DNA of 64,000 nt from Physcomitrium patens (lineage: Eukaryota > Streptophyta > Bryopsida > Funariales > Funariaceae), in the NCBI RefSeq assembly GCF_000002425.4, contig NC_037265.1, positions 9,449,238 to 9,513,237 of the forward strand, read 5' to 3'. This document shows, piece by piece, positions 36,692-47,445 of this stretch. A program made the translations under genes and the position numbers. The notes below the pieces were generated by a model, which was not told the DNA's origin, searched no databases, and was given only the letters and a program-made list of their open reading frames with translations. Numbering within the stretch: the stretch's first letter is position 1; every line of letters begins with the position of its first letter.

Positions 36692-37396
36692 CTAGTCTTG
36701 ACTATGCATCGATTTTGCTTTTTGGGGCAGTTTCCGACTTTGTGGCCTTCTCCACCACACTACAAGCATAAATTTTCCTCCATACGTCGCTTTTTTTCTT
36801 TTACAGTAAGAGATTTTGACACGTACCCCATCAATTTGCATGTCTTCCACCTCTAAATGTGAATTCACACTCCTTGCCGACATAGTTGGAGCATGACAAA
36901 TTGTATATTACCTTGAGCGTTGGTCTTGGCGACGTTGAAATAGGTGATTATCACACTTCACAGCTTGGCTAATGGCTTCATTGAGCGTTCGTGGATAAGG
37001 AAGAGTTAACAGCAAATGCTTCACATCATCTCTTAAACCCCAATAGAATTGACTCATCAACGCTTCTTCATCCCAATTAATGTCGCATACTAATTGCATG
37101 AAATCCGAAGCATAGACTGATGTAGAACGCATCCCCTGTCGTAGCGACCGGATCTTTGTTGTAGCCCATCGAACCTTATCATGTTCACCAAATGCTTCCG
37201 CAAATGCTTCCAAAAAGGTTTCGAAGTTGTTTAATATGGATGATCGTTTCTCAAACAAAGGAGCAAACCATGATAGAGCTTGTCCCATAAGTAAGGTTCC
37301 AATAACCCAACACGTGACTCCTCCATTGGATATCGTTTGGGCTGTAAAACTGTTATCAACCTGATTTGATTGACGAATCCTCGAAACTTGGAACGT
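36692..37396 (-). pseudogene. C-terminal part of gag, separated from its start by an insertion
   Basis: This has the capsid-like segment with ALSWFAPLFEKRSSILNNFE and the ATTKIRSLRQGMRSTSVYAS stretch, followed by a degraded knuckle region. The start of the same gag lies at 52239..52516, on the other side of the 14.8-kb element inserted after the KFDGTR segment. Confidence 0.85.
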
Positions 37397-38028
37397 TGTC
37401 ATATTACGTGCTTTCCTGCTCGAGAACGCACCGGGCGTCTAGCTGTAGAAGGTAGTATGGAGATTTGTCGATAGTCAAGCAGAATATCAATTTTGACTGC
37501 TGGAATATAAACGACTGCAACAATGTACCATAAATCTATACGGATGCTCTTCGACTGCTTGTCGAAGTCCTTTTTGCTCCAGCCGGTAGGTCTCTAGACG
37601 TTACAGAGAACCCCGAACAATCCAAACTGTTAATCTTCAATACCGCTTTGTACTTACGATCTTGTATCCACTGACTGTCTTGTTAGGTTAACCCAATAAA
37701 TTTCATTCACTCCGCATACTCAATCCTATAGACGCCCTTTTATTCCTTCAATCACAAACGTAACTCGATTTAATAAAACAATCAAGAGTATTCAAACCCA
37801 CTTCATAAAAAATCTCGATTCACCATTACAATACTGACTTCAGCAGCGATTGCCTCAGCCTTCCTAAAACTCTACAAAGAAGAAAAATCCAAATTCTCTG
37901 TCTTTCCTTCCCCGACCCGAAGCATGAAGCTCCTCTCTCTAATCCCTTTGATCTTCAAAAACCTCCAATGAAAACCGAACTAGTAACCTTGCAAAAGCTT
38001 GAAAACTAGCTCCCCTCGACTCCCACAG

Positions 38029-38081
<53 letters not shown>

Positions 38082-38766
38082 CTCTTGAAAACAATATCCC
38101 CCTTAACCTTATCCTCTGAATTTCTTCGATCTTCCGTCTAAGATCCGGAATTGGCTCCCACCGTCAAGCTTGGATCCAAAATTGGCTCTCGCCATCTGAG
38201 CTTTCTCCTCCGTTTTTACCTTTAAGAAATCCATTTACCGAAAACAATGTTTCCTGAAACGGCACAGAGAACAGGACAGCCTGAAACAGAATCGAACCCC
38301 GTAATCGGGACCACATTGAGTCGCCCGACCAATTCAGGTCTCATATTGGATAAGAGTCCAATAGTAACTTGGATGTTCCCATAATTGGGTCAAATTTGTC
38401 CTCGTATCAGATTGACTAAGACCCGTAGTAAGACCTCGATTTTCCGTAATTAGACTGCATTGGGCTGACCGGCCAATTCAGGTCTCATATTGGATAAGAA
38501 GACCCGGATTGGATTCTCGAAATTGGATCCAATTGGCTCTTCGAACCCGTCGTGTGAATTGGTCCTTCTCTTCCTGCTGACTCCCGTTATTAGAATCGAA
38601 TGGAGCATTTCAGTATGCCCCGGCTGACTGTAATGGAGTGACTGAACCTGACCACTCAGTATTTGCACTGGAGTTGGTCGATGCTCCTAATATTCGAGGT
38701 AACTGAATATTAATAAAATTCCCCTTTCTTTTTATTTTCATTGTATACTCGTGTTACAACACGACA
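37397..38766 (-). repeat. 3' LTR of the non-chromodomain element
   Basis: 1,370 bp from TGTCATATT to CGACA on the plus strand. It includes a pure A run at 38029..38079 (51 bases) absent from the partner LTR, so it expanded after insertion. Confidence 0.92.
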
Positions 38767-38828
38767 TCCACCCCCGCTGAACCTGTGCATCCTCCGGTAT
38801 GCACCAATTTACCCAATTGCTGTTTGAT

Positions 38829-41292
38829 TCAGAATATATCCTCTACATCTTTGTCCAGTTCATCTTCGTTACCTTCATTATCCAAATCACTTTCATCTTC
38901 TTGCTGCGGAATCTCTATACCTTCATTAAGGTCTTCCATATTCATCTCTGCGTGTCTTCGTTTAAATATTTTTACTCGCTTCCCTGCAATTGGTATTTTC
39001 AATTTTGTACCATCTAACTCCCGTAACGAGTAAGTCGCATTATCATGAACTGTTGTTACCACATATGGTCCAAACCAACGTTTTGAAAATTTTCGCAAAG
39101 TACTATGTTGATTATCCAGACTATTGTCATAAACAAGTACTCAGTCACCTTCCTCAATTGCTTTTGGTCTCAATCGATGTTGCTTATCGAATCGCGCCTT
39201 GTTTTGTAATCTTGCTCTTCTTAACCTTTCCAATGCTATCTGGACATCTTCCGTTCTTTGCTCCAATTGTCGAATCCTAATAGCCAGAAGTTCTTCTCTT
39301 GTCAATCCATCTTCCCATGGTAGCATACTCCAAGTAAGTACCTTTTCTTCAATCGGCATAATTGGTTTTTGACCTATCATAAGTTCTACTCGCATATATC
39401 CTGTCACCGAGCTATGTGTTGTTTGATCAGCCCATAATGCAAATGACAAAAGCCGTGGCCACTCTTTAACTTTCCCATTACAAGCTTTAATTAATGCTTT
39501 CACACTCGGTGGGTGACCACGTTCGCTTTTTGCATTCCCTTCTGGATTATAAGCAGTAGTCAGTGATAGTTTAACTCCACATCTTTCAAAGAATTTACGA
39601 GCTTCTTGTGCATTTAATTCTCGACGATCTGCAGTGATTTTTCCTACGCACCCGTAACGGCAAATGACATCTTCAAGCAAAAACCTACAAATCCCCTCTG
39701 TAGATTTTGTCCTCAATGCTCTTCCTTCTACTTGATTTGATAAATCTTCACGAGCTAAAACCAAATATCTCATCTGCCATAACCCAACCGACATAATAAC
39801 CAAATCAACAACCCATTTAAAATGAATAGCCAGAGGATATGTAAGATGAAGACCATCTCGGTGTCGGATATTAGAATACGATTGACAAGTTTCACATGAC
39901 TCTACAAATGAGAGCACATCTCGATACATATTTTTCCACCAATATCGTTCCTTGAGTTTAGCAAAAGTAGTCCAGATTCCTCTATGCCCTGCCCATAAAC
40001 TATCATGAAACTCCTTTAATAATTTTAGTTTTTCTTCCCTTTTGCCTATCACTCGTTGTGGCATCCCAATTCCTTTCTTCGGTCTCTTCCATAAGAATCC
40101 ATCTCGAAGTAAAAATCTATATGCTTTTTTTCTTATTTGTTTGAATTTTTCTGTAGGCCAATTCCCCTGCTTAGTCAAGGTATTCAAATAATGACCAATA
40201 TCCAATAATTCTCCTTCATAAGATTCTTAAAGAAATAGCTTGTCTTCTCTGTTGAGATTTGATATTGAATAGAATTTCAATCCGACATCATCAATGTCTT
40301 CAACCATTTCGTCTTCTCTCTCGTATCTTGCTCGAGATAGCATGTCTGCTACTAAATTGTCCTTTTCAGTGATATGCTTAAATTCTGGATTTAGTGACTT
40401 AATATAAGCAATCCATCTCAACATTGCAATATCTGACGTTGAACAGTTAATAATCATTCCAAGCAATGGCAAGCAATCTATTTCAATTACTACTACTGCC
40501 TCAATTAAATAGTCCTTTTCAGCTTTCATAGCCGGAACAAATCCTCAAAGTTCCCTTTTGACTTGCGAATATGCATGCTGACGAATACTTAAAACTTTAG
40601 CTCCAAATCGAACTGCAAATCTATTCTCACTGCAATCATCTTGACCCACAGCCCATCCAATGGCAATTGGACTAGCGTCCACAGTAAGAATCACTGGTCT
40701 ATTGCTCTTATAATCAACCTTCCTCAATATTGGAGGTGACATCAATAATTTCTTCAATCTTTACATTGCCTGAATATGCCTTTCTTATGATTTTAATGAG
40801 TAATCCTTGTGTAACAGTTCATATAATGGATCCGCTATGTGAGCAAAATGAGGGATCCAGATTCGATAAAATACACATTCACCCAAAAACCTGCGAACCT
40901 CTGTTAAAGAATCACAATCTTCTTTCATCCTTCCAATTGCATCAACTTTAGTCGGATCTGGTTTTCTTCCGTAAGATCCACATAAATGTCCAACAATTAC
41001 AACCTCTCGTACTCCAATTACGGACTTCATACCCGATAATGTAAGATGAACTTCTCCAAGCCGAATTAAAATCTTTTCACAATCTTGTATATGATCAACA
41101 ACATATCTGCGACACCCCCTCGTATCTAAAGTTTCATCCTTGTCTCCTTCTCTGCACCTTTTTATAGGAACATCATCCAGAAAAGGCATAGTCTTTTCCA
41201 GAATAAAATCTCTCAATACCTTATTCATCCCATTCATCATATGCGCAACTGAGTTGGTCGGGCCTTGAGGAAGAGTGCACATTCTAACCAAT
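38829..41292 (-). pseudogene. RT (second half), RNase H and integrase of the non-chromodomain element
   Basis: Read on the minus strand from 41291. The RT palm region starts VRMCTLPQGPTNSVAHM and carries PFLDDVPIK, an FLDD form of the catalytic YxDD. The RT connection has RRFLGECVFYRIWIPHFA. RNase H is at about 40757..40227 (LTVDASPIAIGWAVGQ). The integrase zinc finger has HDSLWAGHRGIWTTFAKLKE and CETCQ. The integrase core has ITADRRELNAQEARKF and AYNPEGNAKSERGH. The C-terminal GPY module has RWFGPYVVTTV and DGTKLKIPIAGKRVKIFKRR, then an acidic tail. A regular GPY end replaces the chromodomain. Broken. Confidence 0.85.
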
Positions 41293-41714
41293 TGTCACGG
41301 ACACAAAATACAGACTTGAAATCTAACAAGAATTTCAAGAAGAAGTGGCAGAACTAGATTAAACAGATGAGTACAAGAACAACACCAGAAAGGTGAGCTA
41401 GAACTCCAAGAGATGTGTTGTCGAGACTGAAGAATCCTTCAGCCTCGAATCCTATATATACTACTGAATAGGAAGCTTCTCGAGCTACTTCCACTAACTA
41501 GGACGCTTCTCCAACAACTTCTACTAATTAGGAAACTTCTCGAGCAACTTCCTAGAATCTATCAGAATATTTTAGAACCTTCTAAGAATATTCTAGAACC
41601 TTCTAAGAGGATCTTTAGGGAATATTCTAAGAATCTTCTAGAACCTTCTAAAGGAATCTTTAGAGAATATTCTAGAAGAATATTCGAAGAATCTTCCAAT
41701 GTATGTCCATGACA
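41293..41714 (-). repeat. 3' LTR of the chromovirus at 41293..47445
   Basis: On the minus strand it begins TGTCATGGAC and ends GTGACA. It has the same U3 array of GAA/TTC units as its partner, for example GAATCTTCTAGAACCTTC at 41631..41648, and the TATA box TATATATAGG near 41450..41460. Confidence 0.93.
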
Positions 41715-41764
41715 TCACCTCCTCTTCTAACTTCGAGGTCTCCGAGAAGCAATGTTGTTATCAG

Positions 41765-42118
41765 TCAATACCAACGCAAGAAAATGAAAATCTGTCGCAT
41801 CACATCCGCTATGAATTCCAATTGTTGTTCGCGAGGCAAATGATTCATCGGCCCTGAGAGCCAACGGTAGTGACCAACACCTTCAACCTCTGACCAAGCG
41901 TGGACTTCTGTGTCTTCATTGTGAAACTGTCCTCCAAACACACCTTCTGGCTGATCGTCGTAGGCAGGCTCGACCTCAAATACAATTACTAGCGATCTGT
42001 TGCTCGGTATCCTCCGACGTCGTCGTGGTGCAGGCGGTTCTTCATCTCGCGGTCGTCTTCGTGAGCTAGTCGCTTGAGATGAGATAACAAGTGTAATATC
42101 TTGACTATCCATGTCCAA
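41765..42118 (-). CDS. Complete extra ORF of the chromovirus family, function unknown
   Basis: 117 codons from MDMDSQDITLV to FIFLRWY, on the coding strand of the element. It lies 120 bp after the chromodomain frame and 36 bp before the polypurine tract. Residues about 17..39 are basic and Pro-rich, with an RRRRR cluster that resembles a nuclear import signal. Residues about 47..65 are acidic. Residues about 81..99 hold the best conserved segment (GHYRWLSGPMNHLPREQ), followed by an amphipathic helix-like tail (EFIADVMRQIFIFL). Related sequence occurs at the same place in the other three chromoviruses, including the family with different LTRs. No known domain recognised. A regulatory or accessory role is inference only. 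It could be expressed by splicing or from an internal start. Confidence 0.7.
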   Translation of the reverse strand: MDMDSQDITLVISSQATSSRRRPRDEEPPAPRRRRRIPSNRSLVIVFEVEPAYDDQPEGVFGGQFHNEDTEVHAWSEVEGVGHYRWLSGPMNHLPREQQLEFIADVMRQIFIFLRWY

Positions 42119-42238
42119 AGGCTAAAATGATGAGAGCAAACTATAGTTGCTAATAAAGTTCTACACTATCAAACTATGGGTTTTGGAGGTGCCCTCCCCC
42201 CTTTTTATGCTACTTGATGAGCAAGCTTCAGCAAGAAG

Positions 42239-45200
42239 CTATCGTTGAATCGGCTTAGGTTTATGAGGATATCGTTGATGAAATTCTTGTACCTTTTTCG
42301 GTGCATTGGCAAGATTTTCGGCACGCTCCCACGTTCGTTCATTGATGTCGTATCCACTCCAATGCACTAAATACTCCAATTTTCTCCTATTATGCCGTGA
42401 ATCTAGTACCTTTTCCACCTCGTATTCCTCATGGTTTTCAATTTCGATACTTGGTGGCGGACTTTGTACTCTTTGGAGAAAAGCTGACTCTCGATAAGAT
42501 TCCAACAAAGACACATGAAAGACTGGATGTACCTTCATAGTAGCTGGTAACTCCAAACGATATGCCACCGGATTGATCTGCTTCTCGATAACAAATGGCC
42601 CTAATCTCCGATAGTCCAATTTGTCACATGGCCGCTTGGTCTTGATATTCCTTCGAAGAAGCCATACTTTACTTCCAACTTTAAAAGTAGGCGCCTCATT
42701 TCGATATTTATCTACAGATGCCTTGTAACTCTCTTGGGCAGATTGCAATTAAAGCTTCAACGTCGCTTGAAGCTCCGATAGTTGCTTCACAAATCCTTCA
42801 GCTGCAGGGTTGTTATTTGCTGAAGAACTCAATAAATCGAGCTTGGGGTGGTATCCGTAGTTGGAGAAGAATGGTGTTTGTTGAGTTGACGCATGAAGAG
42901 TGTTGTTGTATGCGAACTCAACAAGCGGTAGATATGCAGTCCAATCATCTTGTTGATAGTTGATGCTGCATCGTAAATATTGCTCCAAAACTTGATTCAC
43001 CCGCTCCGTTTGACCGTCAGTTTGAGGATGAAAAGCCGAAAAGAGCTTAATATCCACCTTCAATATCTCAAAGAGGGACCTCCAAAACTTGGATACAAAC
43101 TGAGTACCTCGATCCGAGACAATATCATCTGGTAGGCCATGATAACGATATATGTTATCAAGAAAGAGTCTTGCGGTGTCTTCACTTGACGATGTTTTCT
43201 TGCAAGGCACGAAATGCGCCATCTTTGTAAATCGATCCACCACAACAAAGATGCTGTCAAATGAATTCGATGGCGGTAGGTCCGTAATGAAGTCCATAGA
43301 AACTGAAGACCATGGTCGGTGCGGAATAGGCAATGGCTGGAGAAGTCCATATGGACGATGTCGAGGGATCTTGGATCTTGAACAAACATCACAAGAAAGG
43401 ACAAATTCCTTCACATCCTTCCACATTTGGGGCCACCAAAAATCTCGTGAAATGAGCTCCAAAGTCTTATTGAATCCAAAATGTCCCGCAGCTGGAAAGT
43501 CGTGTCAAGATTGAAGTACTCGGAGTCGAGTTGATCCTTTCGAGATATACAACCGCTCCTCAAAATACAAAAGATCTCCCTCCACCTTAAACTTGTTATT
43601 ATCGACACGTTGTTTGATGTCAAGAGCTATACAATCCTCAATGGTCGCAGTACGTACCTCGTTGAGGAAGCCGTCATCGATAGTTGCAACAGTACCAAAA
43701 ATCCTGAATTTTTCTGGTTTCAACAATGTTGTACATTGTTGATCAAACGCTGCTTCTCCAGCCTTTGGTACGATCTCCTCGATAATGCGTCAGATAATCC
43801 TTGCTGTTTTCCAGGGCGGTAAGTGATAATAAAGTCAAATCGTGATAGAGACATATTCCATCGAGCTTGACGACGATTCAAAATTTGAGCTGTCATGAAG
43901 TACTCCAAATTCTTGTGGTCCGTATAAACAGTCACTGGATGTGCAGCTCCTTCGAGGAAGTGACGCCACTCTTGGAAGGCATCCACTATAGCAAGCAGCT
44001 CTTTGTCGTGGATCTCGTAGTTGATCTCAGCAGTAGAGAACTTCCGTGAATAGAACGCAACTGGGTGAAGCTTCTTGTCTATGCCCATCTGTGAAAGCAC
44101 AGCTCCCAAAGCAAAATCTGAAGCATCGGTCTCTAAATAGAAAGCCTTTGCAAAGTCAGGGTGTACCAAGATTGGAGCCGTAGTGAATGCCGTCTTGAGA
44201 TCTTGAAATACTTTTGTTGCTTGTGATCCCCATTCCAGCTTGTCTTTGCTTGTTAGACGCGTGAGCGGTGCAGCAACTTGAGAATAATTCTTGATGAAGA
44301 TCCGATAGAAGTTAGCAAATCCAAGAAAACACTGAACATCTCTAACCGTCTTCGGAACTTCCCAAGATATAATTGCTTCTACCTTTTTTGGATCCATCTT
44401 CAAGCCCTCTGTAGTCGCAATGAAGCCCAAAAATTCCATCTCATTCTGGTGAAATTGACACTTCTCCAACTTGGCGTAGAGTCCTCGTTCGCGTAGTTTT
44501 TCAAGAACCAAACAAACGTGCTTCTCATGTTCTTCTTCATTCTTGGAAAATATCAAAATATCATCCAGATAGATGACAACAAAGTCATCGAGGTACTCCC
44601 GAAAGATGTCGTTCATCATATGCTGAAAGACCGCTGGAGCATTGGTAAGACCAAAAGGCATGACATTGTACTCAAAATGGCCATACCTTGTACGAAAGGC
44701 TGTCTTCCATTCATCTCCTTCTTTGATTCGCACAAGGTTGTAGGCTCCTCTTAAATCAATCTTTGTAAAAATCCTTGCACGTCCAAGTTGATCTAAGAGG
44801 CCGGAGATCAAAAGTAAGGGATAGCGATTTTTCTTGGTCACCTTGTTGAGTCCTCGGTAGTCCACGCACATCCGCAGTGAGCCATCCTTTTTCTTCACGA
44901 ATAGGATTGGTGCTCCAGCTGGCGACTTTGAATGTCGAATAAAATTCTTAGCTAGATTCTCATCGATGTACTTCCGCAATTCTGCCAACTCCGTCTGCGA
45001 TAGGTTGTATATTGGACCAAAAGGTGGTTGCGTTCCTTCCTCTAAGTCTATGGCGCAAACATATGGTCGATGTTCCGGCAGTACATCGGCGTTCTTCTTC
45101 TGAAACACGTCTTCAAAATCCCTATATTGCTCTGGTATATTCGATGTTGAGATATTCTCGCCGCTAGTTGGAGCTGCATAAATGACAAATGGTGCGCCTT

Positions 45201-45702
45201 CCTTGGACGATCTTAGGAACGCTCTCGCTCCAATAAACATGGATTTCTTCATGTAGGTTCTACCAACAGGTTGATTATTATTTTTTTCAAGAAATGTTAT
45301 CCTTCGTAGCCTCCAATCAATGGACGGATTATGATCTTCTAACCAAGAAAGACCAAGGATAACAAGGCTTGATGGGGTTCTAATAATATTAAAAATAACG
45401 TGACTACTATGGTCCTTAAACACCACTTCTATAGGTTCTGATTCGTGGGTAACGTTGCCTGACAATAAGGGTCGTCCATCTATCACCTCTACGTGAACAG
45501 GTTTGGACTTGTGTACTAAACAGATCTTGTGGCGTTTAGCAAACTCTTCATCTAAAAAATAAGTAGATGCCCCCGAATCCAATAAAGCTAAAGTTTTTTG
45601 TTTTTGAGGGCCTAAAAACAAAGGAATTGTAAAACAACGGGCAGGTTGGACAGAGAAGGAGGAACCTGATTGTTGTCGTGATATTAGATTGTCGAGCCGC
45701 AC
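42239..45702 (-). pseudogene. pol region: protease, RT, RNase H, integrase, chromodomain
   Basis: The open stretch 43720..45702 (660 codons) starts MRLDNLISRQQSGS. It holds the retropepsin active site ALLDSGASTYFLDEEF (DSG, about residues 38..53), then the RT with [31 protein letters not shown] and VVIYLDDILIFSKN, then RNase H with LETDASDFALGAVLSQM and TDHKNLEYFMT. Integrase follows: zinc-finger half with LISRDFWWPQMWKDVKEFVL and CDVCSRSK, core with DFITDLPPSNSFDSIFVVVD and FHPQTDGQTERVNQVLEQY. The chromodomain (about 42400..42290) has EYLVHWSGYDINERTWE. Gag and pol are separate frames, as is usual where pol needs frameshifting or readthrough. The pol region is broken in a few places. Confidence 0.92.
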
Positions 45703-45707
45703 GGTTC

Positions 45708-46709
45708 CTACTGTGGCTGGGCATCGTCGTTTTCCGGAATCATCGCACTTCTAGTCTTGACAGGGTGCCAATTTTGCTTCTTGGGGCAATTTCCAACCTT
45801 GTGACCTTCTTCTCCACAGTACAAACATAACCCTTCCTCCATACGCCGTTTCTTCTCTGTTGGAGTAAGAGATCGGACACGCGCCGTGTCGATTTGCATG
45901 TCTGTTGCCTCCGAATGTGAGTTTAAGCTATTTGCAGACATAGTCACGTCGTAACGAGTCATTTGGTGTCTTGGACGTTGGTCTTGGCGACGCTGGAATA
46001 GGCGGTTGTCACACTTTACAGCTTGGCTGATAGCTTCGTTGAGCGTTTGAGGATCAGGAAGAGATAACAGCAAGTCCTTCACATCATCCTTCAAGCCCCA
46101 ATAAAACTGAGTCACCAACGCCTCTTCACCCCAATTAATGTCACTTGCCAATTATCTGAAATCCGAGGCATAGACTGATGCAGAGCGTGTTCCTTGTCGT
46201 AGCGATCGGATCTTTGTTGTAGCCCATCGAACTTTATCATGCTCGCCAAATGCTTCTGCAAACGCCTCCAAGAATGTTTCAAAGTTGCTCAGGATTGGCG
46301 ATCGCTTCTCGAATAAGGGAGTAAACCAAGACAGAGCTTGTGCTGTAAGCAAGGTTCCAACAAGCCCAACACGCGCTTCCTCCGTCGGATAACGTTCGTG
46401 CTGTAAAATTGTTATCAACTTGATTTGGTTGATAAAACCTCGAAACTTGGAACGAGTTCCATCAAACTTATCCGGAAGACTAACTCGAGGCTTCTTTCGT
46501 TGTAGGACTACTCGATCTTGTTGAAATGGAGGTAGAACTGCTTCTTCTGGCGCAGAAGTTTGAGGCTGATATGCTTTAGATGGTGCTATCCCAGATGCTC
46601 CATTGTTATGGAATCCTACCATGACTCCTTCGATCTCTGTTGTCCTATGTGACAACGAGGCAAGAGCATTTATGATGGCATCTAGTTTGGATTCCAAACT
46701 TTCAGCCAT
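45708..46709 (-). pseudogene. gag region of the chromovirus at 41293..47445
   Basis: It starts MAESLESKLDAIINALASLS, a coiled-coil-like N-terminus. It has KFDGTRSKFRGFINQIKLI, the capsid-like ALSWFTPLFEKRSPILSNFE segment, and near the end the zinc knuckle CLYCGEEGHKVGNC (C-x2-C-x4-H-x4-C). It is about 330 codons long, matching the intact gag at 22867..23796. Nearly whole. Confidence 0.88.
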
Positions 46710-47012
46710 TTTAACGTCTTAACCTTCGGCTAACCTTCAGAAAGAAGAAAAAAGAGTTTTGACAAGAGGACAATATTGGTTCAGAGGAGAGTACTCCGCA
46801 ACCTCTAAAACGCCTTAAGACTCCAAGATGAGGGGTAATCCACTCTCTCCAAGAAAAATACGGCTCCAATAATGAGAAAGAAGAGATATCAGTTTAGATG
46901 AGGGTAATCCGCAACCTCTAAAACACTAGCACACCTTCAAGAAGAGGGGTAATCCACTCTCTAACAAGAAGGAACTAGCTCTGATACCAGTGAAAATGTA
47001 GTCTCGACAAAC
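46710..47012 (-). promoter_or_regulatory. Untranslated leader: intact tRNA-Met primer site and duplicated hairpin pair
   Basis: On the minus strand TGGTATCAGAGC (46978..46989) matches the 3' end of plant initiator tRNA-Met over 12 bases, 23 bases inside the LTR. The leader then carries two tandem units of roughly 110 bp, each with two GGATTACC-type motifs in hairpin loops. In the first unit the TTTAGAGG stem has partner TCATCTAAA. In the second the stem TTTAGAGG pairs with CCTCTGAA through one wobble pair. Confidence 0.75.
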
Positions 47013-47445
47013 TGTCAGGGACACAAAATACAGACTTGAAATCTAACAAGAAGTTCAAGAAGAAGTGGCAGAACTAGATTAAACAGATGAGTACAAGAAC
47101 AACACCAGAAAGGTGAGCTAGAACTCCAAGAGATGTGTTGTCGAGATTGAAGAACCCTTCAGCCTCGACTCCTATATATACTACTGAATAGGAAGCTTCT
47201 CGAGCTACTTCCGCTAACTAGGACGCTTCTCCAACAACTTCTACTAATTAGGAAACTTCTCGAGCAACTTCCTAGAATCTATCAGAATATTCTAGAACCT
47301 TTTAAGAATATTCTAGAACCTTCTAAGAGGATCTTTAGGGAATATTCTAAGAATCTTCTAGAACCTTCTAAAGGAATCTTTAGAGAATCTTTAGAGAATA
47401 TTCTAGAAGAATATTCGAAGAATCTTCCAATGTATGTCCATGACA
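47013..47445 (-). repeat. 5' LTR of the chromovirus at 41293..47445
   Basis: 433 bp, partner of 41293..41714, with an extra 11-bp TCTTTAGAGAA duplication near 47380..47400. Confidence 0.93.
47190..47435 (-). promoter_or_regulatory. Heat-shock-element-like array upstream of the TATA box in U3
   Basis: Heat-shock factor binding sites are alternating GAA and TTC units at 5-bp spacing. Here GAA-nn-TTC-nn-GAA-nn-TTC occurs at 47306..47323 and 47351..47368, with further three-unit runs between and around them. The TATA box TATATATAGG (about 47172..47181, minus strand) lies directly downstream in reading direction. Three or more perfect units is the usual requirement for binding in plants. Heat induction is inferred, as known for the unrelated Copia element ONSEN. 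Confidence 0.65.

Larger units (their letters stand above)
41293..47445 (-). mobile_element. Youngest chromovirus, heat-shock-element-like LTRs, nearly whole
   Basis: LTRs at 41293..41714 (422 bp) and 47013..47445 (433 bp) differ at about eight positions and by one 11-bp duplication, so they are about 98% alike. It inserted into the RT of the non-chromodomain element, between the SPLGM and VRMC codons of that host. A short imperfect target duplication (CCAAT side at 41288..41292, CATTC side at 47446..47450) is suggested. The minus-strand order is primer site, leader, gag, a 660-codon open stretch for protease to RNase H, integrase, chromodomain, complete extra ORF and polypurine tract. It has only about four coding breaks, the fewest of any element here. 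Confidence 0.94.

Noticed and set aside
43152-43514. 120-codon plus-strand frame inside the young chromovirus
   Set aside because: Shadow of the integrase frame on the opposite strand.
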